A DNA stretch of 13,538 bases, taken from the NCBI GenBank assembly GCA_041191265.1, contig JBEEPE010000300.1, forward strand, positions 1 through 13,538. Reading direction: 5' to 3'. How positions within the stretch are numbered: the first letter of the stretch is position 1; every line of letters starts with the position of its first letter. A model generated the notes under the pieces. The model was not told the origin of the DNA and searched no databases. It worked only from the letters and a program-made list of their open reading frames with translations. A program made the position numbers and the translations under genes. This document shows positions 8,101 through 13,538 of the stretch, piece after piece. Source of the stretch: JBEEPE01 sp041191265. Its GTDB lineage: Bacteria; Verrucomicrobiota; Verrucomicrobiia; Chthoniobacterales; Chthoniobacteraceae.

Positions 8101-8169
8101 ATCACTTCGCACCGCCAAGGAAGGCCCCCCCGCTGTCGCCGCACCCCGAAGCTTGTTTTTTTTACTCAT
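5101..8169 (-). CDS. TPR - GT41 (SPINDLY/OGT-like) - GT4 fusion glycosyltransferase
   Basis: A 1022-residue protein with three parts. Residues about 66-130 contain TPR units (AALFNLGVLLAAGGQREAAV; EARINLGLTYEGLGRKEEAL). Residues about 255-605 are a GT41 domain like eukaryotic O-GlcNAc transferase/SPINDLY: YLSSDFLTHAVG (His 268), IDVLVDLNG (333-341), RPAPVQATWLGF (354-365), FNNIYKINP (433-441, Lys 438 for the nucleotide phosphates), WLLDDN (460-465), HLARLRLADLFLDNHPYNAG (497-516). Residues about 640-1010 are a GT-B fold GT4 domain: FLNIGGAFWNKGIDL (816-830) and EGFNLPVLE (912-920), the classic E-x7-E. All key residues of both domains are present, so two transfer activities are expected. GT41 enzymes usually glycosylate Ser/Thr of proteins, with the TPRs choosing the target; the acceptor here is unknown. 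ATG 8169 starts MSKKNKLRG; the frame runs back to 8421 but crosses a terminator. It is first in a three-gene operon. Confidence 0.93.
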   Translation of the reverse strand: MSKKNKLRGAATAGGPSLAVRSDGLGSWDVVRLMGAVQALGPDLANTQGVAMYREWLQANGSNPVRFAALFNLGVLLAAGGQREAAVPVYLEALEVQPYLGEARINLGLTYEGLGRKEEALAEWRKLIDDPLAVSSVSLEVRCLAHNHMGRLLETLHQYEPSEQILWASLLLNPRQTDVLQHWFHLRQKQCRWPVEVDVPGGTGGETLLSLSPLAMLAHSDDPGMQLLTSIAFAQRKFNTIGGNLSAGRKYKHERLRIGYLSSDFLTHAVGLLLGEVFEAHDRSRVETFGFCVSSREDGSVQRARLIAGLEHFEKVGHLTDEGIARRILDCEIDVLVDLNGMSLGTRIGVLSYRPAPVQATWLGFIGPTSLPYVDYVIADRFAIPEDLTKFYREKPLYLSGSFLPRDNKREIGAATTRVAHGLPEGVFVFASFNNIYKINPVMFGTWMRILNRVPGSVLWLLDDNRWATDNLRAVAQSCGVDPARLIFAGRVMPPDHLARLRLADLFLDNHPYNAGSTANDVLMVGLPLLTLSGRTFVSRMGGSLLTAMGLPELITRSHAEYEERAVALATGGELAGLRARLGRINQESRATAARRFAGDLEEGLARVAGFSLKRAVALPVVPVPAARRNRNGKSVLVRGWRDINHSFSLVNQQQLIRMIDRTELSVSHEDMPYAFATWSAATNGAGFGPDFTRRIASIPGPDDSEPDAVLQMVSPFGLYQGPAKRVVTFIVTEFGPVAEDFAKGSPEPLAFTAGRNWVVTPSSWSRGKLIESGMRADRVVVVPHGVDGKVFRRLSDEERRVVRGQLGCEPGDFVFLNIGGAFWNKGIDLVMMAFAELRREFPRAKLVLKDNRALYRRSVETIMHEVERLRPGLFTEEVIRSIVTLPGTLTMDELRLVYGAADLYVSPYRAEGFNLPVLEAMACGTRVVVTRGGATDDFFDAGMGVAIGSRFVRKSESNQPVPGDYLEPDYEELKVRMREEMQRGVRGPGVVPEAFMRRWSWESATERLLGVCFAAGHLSEG

Positions 8170-8536
8170 GATTCGCCCAACACTTTTCCTTTCCTGTCGC
8201 ACGCATCCTGAGCAGGAACCGTTCGCCATCCCCGCGGCTTTTCGTGCTGACCAACGCCCTAACCCAATTTCTGCAGCCCCCGCCTCCCCTTCGCCCCGAC
8301 GCCTCCGCCATAACCCAAGGTGCTTTCTCCCGACGTAACCTCTTTGCGGAACCACCTTCTGCACCGAGCAATCCGCAACAAAGCAACCCGTTGGTCGCCG
8401 AAGCCAACAAAAACCCTTCACCCCGGCGACAGGGTGAAGGGTTCAAACGCGGGCAACCACTCAACGTTCTCCCGAACTCAGCCCCCTCCGCCTCTTTTCG
8501 TGGCTTCGTGTCTTCGTGTGCCCTGCTCTGAATCTG
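8170..8536. other. Intergenic region: operon leader plus upstream terminator
   Basis: 367 bases between the rhodanese stop and the fusion-enzyme start. It holds one clear terminator (listed separately, 8408-8443), so the fusion-enzyme operon must have its own promoter between about 8170 and 8408 on the minus strand. I could not pick a convincing -35/-10 pair there. ORFs drawn across this region in either strand have low-complexity, Arg/Pro-rich translations and are not supported. Confidence 0.6.
8408..8443 (-). terminator. Rho-independent terminator of the barrel/rhodanese unit
   Basis: AACCCTTCACCC (8412-8423) and GGGTGAAGGGTT (8432-8443) form a perfect 12-bp stem with an 8-base loop. Read on the minus strand the stem is followed by a T-run (the A-run just left of the stem on the plus strand). 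It lies about 95 bases after the rhodanese stop codon, which fits the end of that transcript and separates it from the glycosylation operon. Confidence 0.85.
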
Positions 8537-9505
8537 TTACCGGCGTTTATTGTCGTTCGCTCCTTTGCTCGGCTGCTGACCGGCCGCGCGCCCTCCAGTC
8601 TCTGCAGGAAGCGTCTGACCCTTCAACCAAACGTACTCCTTCCAAGATCCTTCATACAGTCGCACATCCGGATACCCCAAAACATGCTTGAGAGTGAAGT
8701 AGAGGAGGCTGCCCTCCCGCGACGTTCCGCAATAACAGATGATCGACTGATCCGACGTAACTCCCGCGCTCTTGAGCTCAGCCCGCATCTCCTCGATGGA
8801 CCGAAACTGGTGGGTGTTGTCCGGTTTCATGAGACGCGCCCAATGAAAACTGATGGCGCCCGGAATGTGGCCCTTTCGAAGCCAGACATCGTCATCTCCT
8901 TGGTACTCGTTCAACGGTCGCGCATCGACGAGGACATTGCCCGGCTTCCCAACGTGCGCCTGAACGGTCTCAACGTTCACACCGATTGAGGATTTTACGT
9001 CCGTCGATAAGCGACCGGGAGGATTGCCAAAATACTCCTTTGCCGGGGGGTACCCAGCCTTCAGCCAGGCGGCAAGGCCTCCATCCACCACTCGGATGTT
9101 CGTGACTCCAAACTTCTCCAGCACATAAACCACCATGCTGGTACTCAGAATCTCGTCGTTCGGTAACGCAGCACCAGTGGCGTATACCAAATGCATACGC
9201 TCCCGATCAGCCCCCGCGCGAAGCAGCAGCGCGCGCGTCAACTCATCCGGTAAATACTGAACCGGCACCGCGCTGTCCGTCCCACGCAAGGTATCGAAAT
9301 TCAAGTGATGCGCTGTCGGTAAATGCCCGCGAAAGTAATCTTTGTAGCCTCCACGGGTATCAATCACCACGGGACGCTTGCTCTCATCTTTTGTATCGAG
9401 AAGCGCCTTCGCCTCTTGGACGGAAATTAACCCGATATCGCCCAAAAGACTCCCAGCGCCCCAGAGCACAGCACAAAGACTGCTAATGATGTATTGTTTT
9501 TTCAT
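8537..9505 (-). CDS. Exported tandem-domain rhodanese (sulfurtransferase)
   Basis: A 322-residue protein with a Sec signal peptide (MKKQYIISSLCAVLWGAGSL) and two rhodanese domains, as in thiosulfate sulfurtransferases (thiosulfate plus cyanide or a thiol acceptor). Domain 1 (about 26-155) has VVIDTRGGYKDYFRGHLPTA (46-65) and RVVDGGLAAW (138-147), but its loop reads VYATGAALP with no cysteine, so it is inactive and structural. Domain 2 (about 175-295) has VLVDARPLNEY (191-201), KGHIPGAI (211-218) and the active loop CYCGTSREGS (257-266), with Cys 259 as the probable catalytic persulfide residue, then YEGSWKEY. The tail after 300 is short, polar and Lys/Arg-ended. ATG 9505 is preferred over the longer frame start (9544) because it begins the signal peptide and sits one base after the barrel gene's stop, implying coupled translation. 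Location: periplasm. Confidence 0.88.
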   Translation of the reverse strand: MKKQYIISSLCAVLWGAGSLLGDIGLISVQEAKALLDTKDESKRPVVIDTRGGYKDYFRGHLPTAHHLNFDTLRGTDSAVPVQYLPDELTRALLLRAGADRERMHLVYATGAALPNDEILSTSMVVYVLEKFGVTNIRVVDGGLAAWLKAGYPPAKEYFGNPPGRLSTDVKSSIGVNVETVQAHVGKPGNVLVDARPLNEYQGDDDVWLRKGHIPGAISFHWARLMKPDNTHQFRSIEEMRAELKSAGVTSDQSIICYCGTSREGSLLYFTLKHVLGYPDVRLYEGSWKEYVWLKGQTLPAETGGRAAGQQPSKGANDNKRR

Positions 9506-9506
9506 A

Positions 9507-10229
9507 TTAGTAAGTGAAAACATAGTTGATTTTCGCCATCCCACTTGCCTTTCCGTGCTCCGGAAAGTTTGCCCAAGCCTCTAAAACAACGTGCGAACTC
9601 AAGTTGTACTTCGCCCCAACCGCCGGAAGCCACGCGTGCTGCCGCTCCGTCTGAATCACATCCGCATTAAGGTTCAGATCCCGTTCCCAAACCTTAAACG
9701 TCCGATCCACCCCAGCCAGCAACGACGAACTCCCAATCCCAGCCTGCCCGTATGCCTGATATCCATACCCAGCATGCACTCGCAATCGTCCAAAATCCTG
9801 CGTCACCACCCCGTAGGTAAAGGGCTCCGCCGAGCGACGCGTGTCCGTAAGCGCCACATTCGCGACGCCCACGACGACAGACCCATTCTCCCAAGGGTTG
9901 AACCCAACCTTGGTTTGAAACGCGAGCGGACCGGCCTGACCCGGCAAAATCGGCGTATCCAGCCCCCACTCCAACCTCACACGTTGGAGCTGTAACCCCG
10001 TCTTGAAACCGGTCCACAGCGTGCCTTTGCCGGTCGGCCCATACCCCGGCACCCCGTTCACCGCATTGGGCCCACCTAGGTTTAAAAAACCCTGCCACGC
10101 CACGGTACGATGCGGAACCGTGTCCGCTGTCGGAATATTATTCAATCCCGTCGGCGTTCCAAAAACGCTCGCCGAACCTCCCACCAAGACCGCAAGGCCG
10201 GTGAGCCATCTAAAAAACCGCTTTCGCAT
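9507..10229 (-). CDS. Outer-membrane beta-barrel-like protein
   Basis: A 240-residue protein starting at ATG 10229 with a clear signal peptide (MRKRFFRWLTGLAVLVGG, cleavage probably after SVFG or nearby). The mature protein is Gly-, Asn- and aromatic-rich with alternating patterns typical of beta strands (LQLQRVRLEWGLD, LRVHAGYGYQAYG, HVVLEAWANF), no cysteines, and it ends KINYVFTY with a terminal aromatic residue, the usual outer-membrane insertion signal. I infer a small transmembrane barrel (porin-like or transport-related), not a named family. The frame extends upstream to 10280, but that part has no signal-peptide character and would overlap the inverted repeats of the promoter region. 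The rhodanese start follows its TAA after one base, so the two form an operon; this suggests a shared role, perhaps uptake or handling of a sulfur compound, which is inference. Confidence 0.75.
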   Translation of the reverse strand: MRKRFFRWLTGLAVLVGGSASVFGTPTGLNNIPTADTVPHRTVAWQGFLNLGGPNAVNGVPGYGPTGKGTLWTGFKTGLQLQRVRLEWGLDTPILPGQAGPLAFQTKVGFNPWENGSVVVGVANVALTDTRRSAEPFTYGVVTQDFGRLRVHAGYGYQAYGQAGIGSSSLLAGVDRTFKVWERDLNLNADVIQTERQHAWLPAVGAKYNLSSHVVLEAWANFPEHGKASGMAKINYVFTY

Positions 10230-10246
10230 GCGGACCAACCTGACCG

Positions 10247-10288
10247 TACTTGCCGTTTCGTGCAAGTAGTATTTGCGCAATGGCGCAA
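10247..10288. promoter_or_regulatory. Paired inverted repeats in the divergent promoter region
   Basis: The 130-base gap between the divergent barrel gene (start 10229, minus) and the small exported protein (start 10360, plus) contains TACTTG-N10-CAAGTA (10247-10268) and, four bases later, TTGCGC-AATG-GCGCAA (10273-10288). Both are perfect over six base pairs per arm. Placement between divergent starts is what is expected of operators for a dimeric regulator acting on one or both genes. No regulator gene lies next to them, and I could not assign -35/-10 boxes with confidence. Confidence 0.45.
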
Positions 10289-10294
10289 CAACGG

Positions 10295-10322
10295 AAGAGG
10301 GCTTTCACCCGTGCCCTTTTTC
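10295..10322 (+). terminator. Terminator-like hairpin in the leader of the plus-strand gene
   Basis: AAGAGGGC (10295-10302) can pair with GCCCTTTT (10313-10320) over eight pairs (one G-T) with a ten-base loop, ending in a T-run. It lies about 40 bases before the GTG start at 10360, the position of an attenuator or of a terminator for a short leader RNA. The U-run is shared with the stem, so strength is doubtful. Confidence 0.3.
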
Positions 10323-10359
10323 GTTGATTGCCTTTCCCCGCCCATCCAACATCCCCTCT

Positions 10360-10815
10360 GTGAAACGCCCCCTTTCCACCTGCCTCGCCGCACTCGTCGC
10401 TGTGGTCGCTGCTTCCAGCTTGGTCGCTGACATCCAAGAGCCGCCCATCGTGCAGTACACCGCAGTACGGAAACTCGCCCGTGGATTGAGCAATATGCAG
10501 GGCGCTCACATGGAACTTCTCGACGTGCTCATGCACGCAAACGACCTCGAACCCTACAAACTCGGGAGAGGCACCAACGACTTCAACTTCGGCCTCTATC
10601 CCGTCTTCGAAGGAGTCCGCCGCACCATCGTCCGGTTTCACCTCGGGTTCTTCGAAACCATCACCTTCCCCGTCAGCTGGCCCGGCTCCACTTACAAACC
10701 GTTGCTCAAATCCACCGTGCCGTGGGTGTCGACAGGCTACGAAGAGTTCCCTCCCTCCCTCGGTCTCCAAGAGCGATACGACTACTCCCGAATCAGCTCG
10801 CCCCACTACCGCTAA
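10360..10815 (+). CDS. Small exported protein, probable TIGR04073 exosortase-associated type
   Basis: 151 residues from GTG 10360. The N-terminus (VKRPLSTCLAALVAVVAASS, then LVADIQ) is a good Sec signal peptide and is the reason for choosing GTG; the longer frame (TTG 10273) would bury it behind 29 Pro-rich residues and start inside the inverted repeat. The mature part has RKLARGLSNMQGAHMELLDV, FNFGLYPVFEGVRRTIVRFH, and FFETITFPVSWPGSTYKPLL, matching what I recall of TIGR04073 proteins (a conserved RGxSN near the N-terminus and a YEVVTFP-like motif near the C-terminus). These are known from Verrucomicrobiota and Lentisphaerae with exosortase/PEP-CTERM systems; their function is unknown. No exosortase or PEP-CTERM protein is in this window. 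No Shine-Dalgarno site precedes the GTG. It is divergent from the barrel gene and convergent with the U32 gene. Confidence 0.7.
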   Translation: MKRPLSTCLAALVAVVAASSLVADIQEPPIVQYTAVRKLARGLSNMQGAHMELLDVLMHANDLEPYKLGRGTNDFNFGLYPVFEGVRRTIVRFHLGFFETITFPVSWPGSTYKPLLKSTVPWVSTGYEEFPPSLGLQERYDYSRISSPHYR

Positions 10816-10840
10816 ACGCCCCTCAGCCTCTCAGCCGCTC

Positions 10841-10865
10841 CGTCGCGACCCCTCTCCACGCGACG
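10841..10865. terminator. Stem-loop between convergent genes
   Basis: CGTCGCG (10841-10847) and CGCGACG (10859-10865) form a perfect 7-bp stem with an 11-base loop, in the 108-base gap between the plus-strand TIGR04073-like gene and the minus-strand U32 gene. No T-run follows on either strand, so it is not a canonical intrinsic terminator. A role in ending or protecting one or both converging transcripts is plausible only from position. Confidence 0.3.
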
Positions 10866-10923
10866 CTTCCCCCACACTCGCGCCAATACCAACGGCCGAG
10901 TACTGCCCATCCGCTTCTCTCGC

Positions 10924-13497
10924 TCACTCGCGAAGCGTCCCCTCCGTCACCCCCAACCGCGCCGTCACCCGTAACCCGCGCCACAACGATTCCCCATCCA
11001 TACCGCCCGTCAGCAACTTTCCGTACGCCTCCAGAATCCGCCGCGTCTCCCCTCGGTTCTCGTCCAACAACTCCACCCGAAACATTCCAAGCCCCGCACG
11101 CGAAAACTCCGACCAATGCTGCGCTCCCGTCTGAGCCACCGCATTAAATAACGTATTCCGGCACCCCGCATCCGCACGCAACGGATGCACCACACCCACG
11201 CGATCTCGTAACCGCACGTCATGCCGCTCACACGGACGACCACAATCCAAATAACTGCTCCCCTCCGACAAAAACGCAGCAAACACGCAGTGCTCCATGT
11301 GAAACATCGGCATGTGCTGGTGCAACGTCACCTCCATCCGTGAAGTCCACTCCCCCCCACACCTCGCCAAATCCAAAACCTGGCCCGCATTCAAATCGTA
11401 CGAAACACACACCGTCTCCAAACCCATCCCAAGAAAATACGCCGCAGAAATCGGGTTCGCCACGTTCAACGAAAAATCCCCCGCCAACCGCAACCCCGTT
11501 CGTCCACCCTCCCCCCGAAAAAACGCAATCGCTCCGGGGTTACGAACCAGCACCCCGTCCGGACGCGCATTCTCAATCAACCGAAAAAAGCCCTGCTCCC
11601 CAGCCTTCTGAATCCGTGGCGTCGCCAAAAAAATGGACGCTCCCTCCCCCGCCTTCGACCGAAACAACTCCACCGCCGCCGCATACCGTCGCACATCCTC
11701 AAAATCCAAGGCCACCCACAGCGCATCACCAAACACGCCCCCTCCCCGCGCTGCCTTCACGCCGTCGCACGCTCCAAGCCCCAAAACCTCCTCCAACTGG
11801 TCCATCGTTCGACAAAGAACCCGCAACCCACCGCCCCTCAGCAAAATAGAGTCAACCCCCACATCCTTCCCCGATAATCCCGACATCACCGAGCGCCAAT
11901 CCACCCCAGTCCCCGAACGGTCCGGCCACCAAACGGCCCTCAACGCGTCAACCAACCGACGACGCAGTCGATTCATCTCGCCCAACGGAAAATGGACCTC
12001 TCCCTCCACCGCCCAATCCACAGCCTCCACCTCAAACGGCGCTTCCGCAAATGTCAGCACATGCTCGGCAAACCGTTCCGCAACCAACGGCGCTCGCTCC
12101 GCACGCTCCAAAACCGTCACCCCATCCACCGCAACCAACCGCACACCCGCCCTCCAAATCTCAACCCGTAGCACTCCTCCCACCCTCCCCAACACCCGCG
12201 CCTCAACCAACTCACGATTCCTCACCTGCACCCTCCCCGCAAAACTCTGCTTCAACTCGCGATCCAACCTCGGGTCACTCGTCTTCCAAACCCGGTCGCC
12301 ACGCCGCAATCGAACCCCATCCAGTTGCCCTCGCTGAAACTCCACCCGCCCCCCCGTAACCCCATACACCCGCCCCCCCACCTCCGCATTCGTATCTCCA
12401 CCCGTATCAAATACTAATCCGTCCCCCGCAACCACCTCCACCCCGCCTCCCTCTATCTCCACCCAATCACGACCTACCCCTTTCACAAACCCCACAAACG
12501 GACCCCGCTTCTTCCCAAACCGCGCCGGCACCAACCGCTGATGATTCACCCCATGCATCCACCCCGTAAAAAAACCCCGCGAAAACGTCATCTCCATCCG
12601 ATACCAATCCTCGCGCCCCGCCATCACCTCGCCCCCCGCCAACGCCGCATCCAACGCCCGCCGATACACCTGACAAACCGCCGCCACGTACTCCGGACTC
12701 TTCAACCGCCCCTCAATCTTGAACGATCGCACACCCAAACGAAGCAACGCCGGCAACTCCTCAACCGCCGCCAAATCCTGAGGCGAAAGCAAATACCGCT
12801 TATCCCCCAAATCCACCTCACGCCCATCCACTTCCAAAGTGTATGGCATGCGACACGCCTGCGCACATTCACCCCGATTCGCACTCCGACGCCCCAACGA
12901 CTCACTCGTCAAACACTGCCCCGAATACGCCACACACAACGCCCCATGCACAAACATCTCCAGCGGAACAGGAACCCGCCCACCCTCCCCTGAAAACCGC
13001 TCCAACTCCCGTAACGACACCTCACGCCCCAATACCACCCTCCGCACCCCCAACCCCCTCGCAAACTCCACCCCCTCCGGCGAGGTCACCGTCATCTGCG
13101 TCGACGCATGAACCGCCAACCCAGGCACACGCCTCCCCGCCCAATGCGCCACCCCAACGTCCTGCACAATCACCGCATCCACCCCCGCACGATTCAACGC
13201 ATCCAACGCCTCCCCAGCTGCATCCAACTCACCAGTAAATACCAACGTGTTAAATGCCACCAACGCCCGCACCCCGTGGTCATGACAAAACCGCACCACC
13301 GCCGGAATCTCCGACTCCGAAAAATTGTCCGCCCGCATCCGCGCATTAAACCGAGGCATCCCAAAATAAACCGCATCCGCCCCATTCGCGACCGCCGCAC
13401 GCAAACAATCCCAATTCCCCGCCGGAGCCAACAACTCCGCACGCTCCTCATCCATCTGCCATCCCAACCCACCCCCCTGAATCAAATCCGTATCCAT
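10924..13497 (-). CDS. U32 family protein, double-domain, RlhA/YdcP-related
   Basis: An 857-residue cytoplasmic protein of the U32 'peptidase' family. Members such as E. coli RlhA (YdcP) hydroxylate 23S rRNA and others hydroxylate tRNA or ubiquinone; most are iron-sulfur enzymes rather than proteases. The N-terminal barrel (about 20-330) shows ELLAPAGNWDCLRAAV (21-36), GADAVYFG (39-46), VHASTQMTV (129-137), and the signature HGALCVAYSGQC (184-195) then RSANRGECAQACR (204-216), giving four cysteines (188, 195, 211, 215) for a probable 4Fe-4S cluster. SFKIEGRLKSPEYV (258-271) follows. A central beta-rich region fits the DUF3656-type insert. The C-terminal half has a second four-cysteine set (737, 752, 756, 779) in MFHMEHC, DCGRPC and GCRNTLFN. 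Length is usual for the fused form. ATG 13497 has AGGGG five bases before it; ATG 13455 (MDEERAE) is an equally reasonable start. Monocistronic here. Confidence 0.9.
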   Translation of the reverse strand: MDTDLIQGGGLGWQMDEERAELLAPAGNWDCLRAAVANGADAVYFGMPRFNARMRADNFSESEIPAVVRFCHDHGVRALVAFNTLVFTGELDAAGEALDALNRAGVDAVIVQDVGVAHWAGRRVPGLAVHASTQMTVTSPEGVEFARGLGVRRVVLGREVSLRELERFSGEGGRVPVPLEMFVHGALCVAYSGQCLTSESLGRRSANRGECAQACRMPYTLEVDGREVDLGDKRYLLSPQDLAAVEELPALLRLGVRSFKIEGRLKSPEYVAAVCQVYRRALDAALAGGEVMAGREDWYRMEMTFSRGFFTGWMHGVNHQRLVPARFGKKRGPFVGFVKGVGRDWVEIEGGGVEVVAGDGLVFDTGGDTNAEVGGRVYGVTGGRVEFQRGQLDGVRLRRGDRVWKTSDPRLDRELKQSFAGRVQVRNRELVEARVLGRVGGVLRVEIWRAGVRLVAVDGVTVLERAERAPLVAERFAEHVLTFAEAPFEVEAVDWAVEGEVHFPLGEMNRLRRRLVDALRAVWWPDRSGTGVDWRSVMSGLSGKDVGVDSILLRGGGLRVLCRTMDQLEEVLGLGACDGVKAARGGGVFGDALWVALDFEDVRRYAAAVELFRSKAGEGASIFLATPRIQKAGEQGFFRLIENARPDGVLVRNPGAIAFFRGEGGRTGLRLAGDFSLNVANPISAAYFLGMGLETVCVSYDLNAGQVLDLARCGGEWTSRMEVTLHQHMPMFHMEHCVFAAFLSEGSSYLDCGRPCERHDVRLRDRVGVVHPLRADAGCRNTLFNAVAQTGAQHWSEFSRAGLGMFRVELLDENRGETRRILEAYGKLLTGGMDGESLWRGLRVTARLGVTEGTLRE

Positions 13498-13538
13498 GTA
13501 ACCCCTAAATCAAACCACCCCCCTCACACTCCCGCGAG
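13498..13538 (-). promoter_or_regulatory. Leader and ribosome binding site of the U32 gene
   Basis: Read on the minus strand, the 41 bases before ATG 13497 contain TTTAGGGGTTAC directly before the start, giving AGGGG at ribosome-binding distance. A G-run further upstream is another possible site. The promoter itself lies beyond the window edge. Confidence 0.4.

Noticed and set aside
7216..8211. Long plus-strand ORF (331 codons) opposite the fusion enzyme.
   Set aside because: Its Arg/Gln/Pro-rich translation is the typical antisense shadow of a GC-skewed gene, and the opposite strand has clear TPR/GT41 motifs.
8170..8421. N-terminal extension of the fusion enzyme by 84 codons.
   Set aside because: The extension would start inside the rho-independent terminator, is Arg/Gly/Cys-rich without a domain, and ATG 8169 gives a normal N-terminus.
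10210..10806. Minus-strand ORF (198 codons) opposite the TIGR04073-like gene.
   Set aside because: It covers the divergent promoter region and has no recognisable motif, whereas the plus strand has a signal peptide and family motifs.
11633..12337. Plus-strand ORF (234 codons) opposite the U32 gene.
   Set aside because: A Ser/Thr/Pro/Arg-rich low-complexity translation caused by the strong C-richness of the plus strand; the minus strand encodes a full U32 protein.

Overview
The window most likely comes from a Gram-negative bacterium of the Verrucomicrobiota, perhaps Opitutales-like. This is inferred from gene families: a probable TIGR04073-type exosortase-associated protein, a DUF5672 protein beside a SPINDLY/GT41 enzyme, a large double-domain U32 protein, and several Sec-exported envelope proteins. 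No rRNA, tRNA, CRISPR array or insertion sequence was seen. The plus strand is C-rich over G whichever way the genes point (for example 36 C against 4 G at 12421-12480 in a minus-strand gene, 25 C against 9 G at 2221-2280 in a plus-strand gene). This looks like a replication-strand skew in which most genes lie on the G-rich minus strand.

Layout, left to right. (1) 1-1832, minus strand: the 5' part of an exported glycoside hydrolase family 2 protein, overlapped by a small exported TPR-like protein, preceded by a family 2 glycosyltransferase whose last ~28 codons have slipped out of frame. (2) 1847-2086, minus: a stop-terminated coding remnant with no usable start, cut off where glf begins. (3) 2071-3252, plus: glf, UDP-galactopyranose mutase, the only plus-strand gene in the glycan block. 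(4) 3253-3547: a convergent intergenic stretch holding a possible very small plus-strand ORF. (5) 3548-8169, minus: a tightly packed three-gene glycosylation operon, read as a TPR-GT41-GT4 fusion enzyme, then a DUF5672 protein, then a family 2 glycosyltransferase. The last two are less GC-rich than the rest. (6) 8170-8536: leader of that operon plus a clear minus-strand terminator of the next unit. (7) 8537-10229, minus: an outer-membrane barrel-like protein coupled to an exported two-domain rhodanese. (8) 10230-10359: divergent promoter region with two inverted repeats and a terminator-like hairpin. (9) 10360-10815, plus: the probable TIGR04073-type small exported protein. (10) 10924-13497, minus: a U32 family protein related to RlhA/YdcP.

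Functionally, the left 8 kb is a surface-glycan or protein-glycosylation locus. Glf would supply UDP-galactofuranose, and the two GT2 enzymes, the GT41 domain and the GT4 domain would build or attach sugars. The GH2/TPR pair may process glycans in the periplasm or outside the cell. The right 5 kb is a separate set of envelope, sulfur and rRNA-modification-type housekeeping genes. The most notable items are the TPR-GT41-GT4 fusion, the frameshifted GT2 tail, the truncated gene head-to-head with glf, and the inverted repeats in the divergent promoter region.
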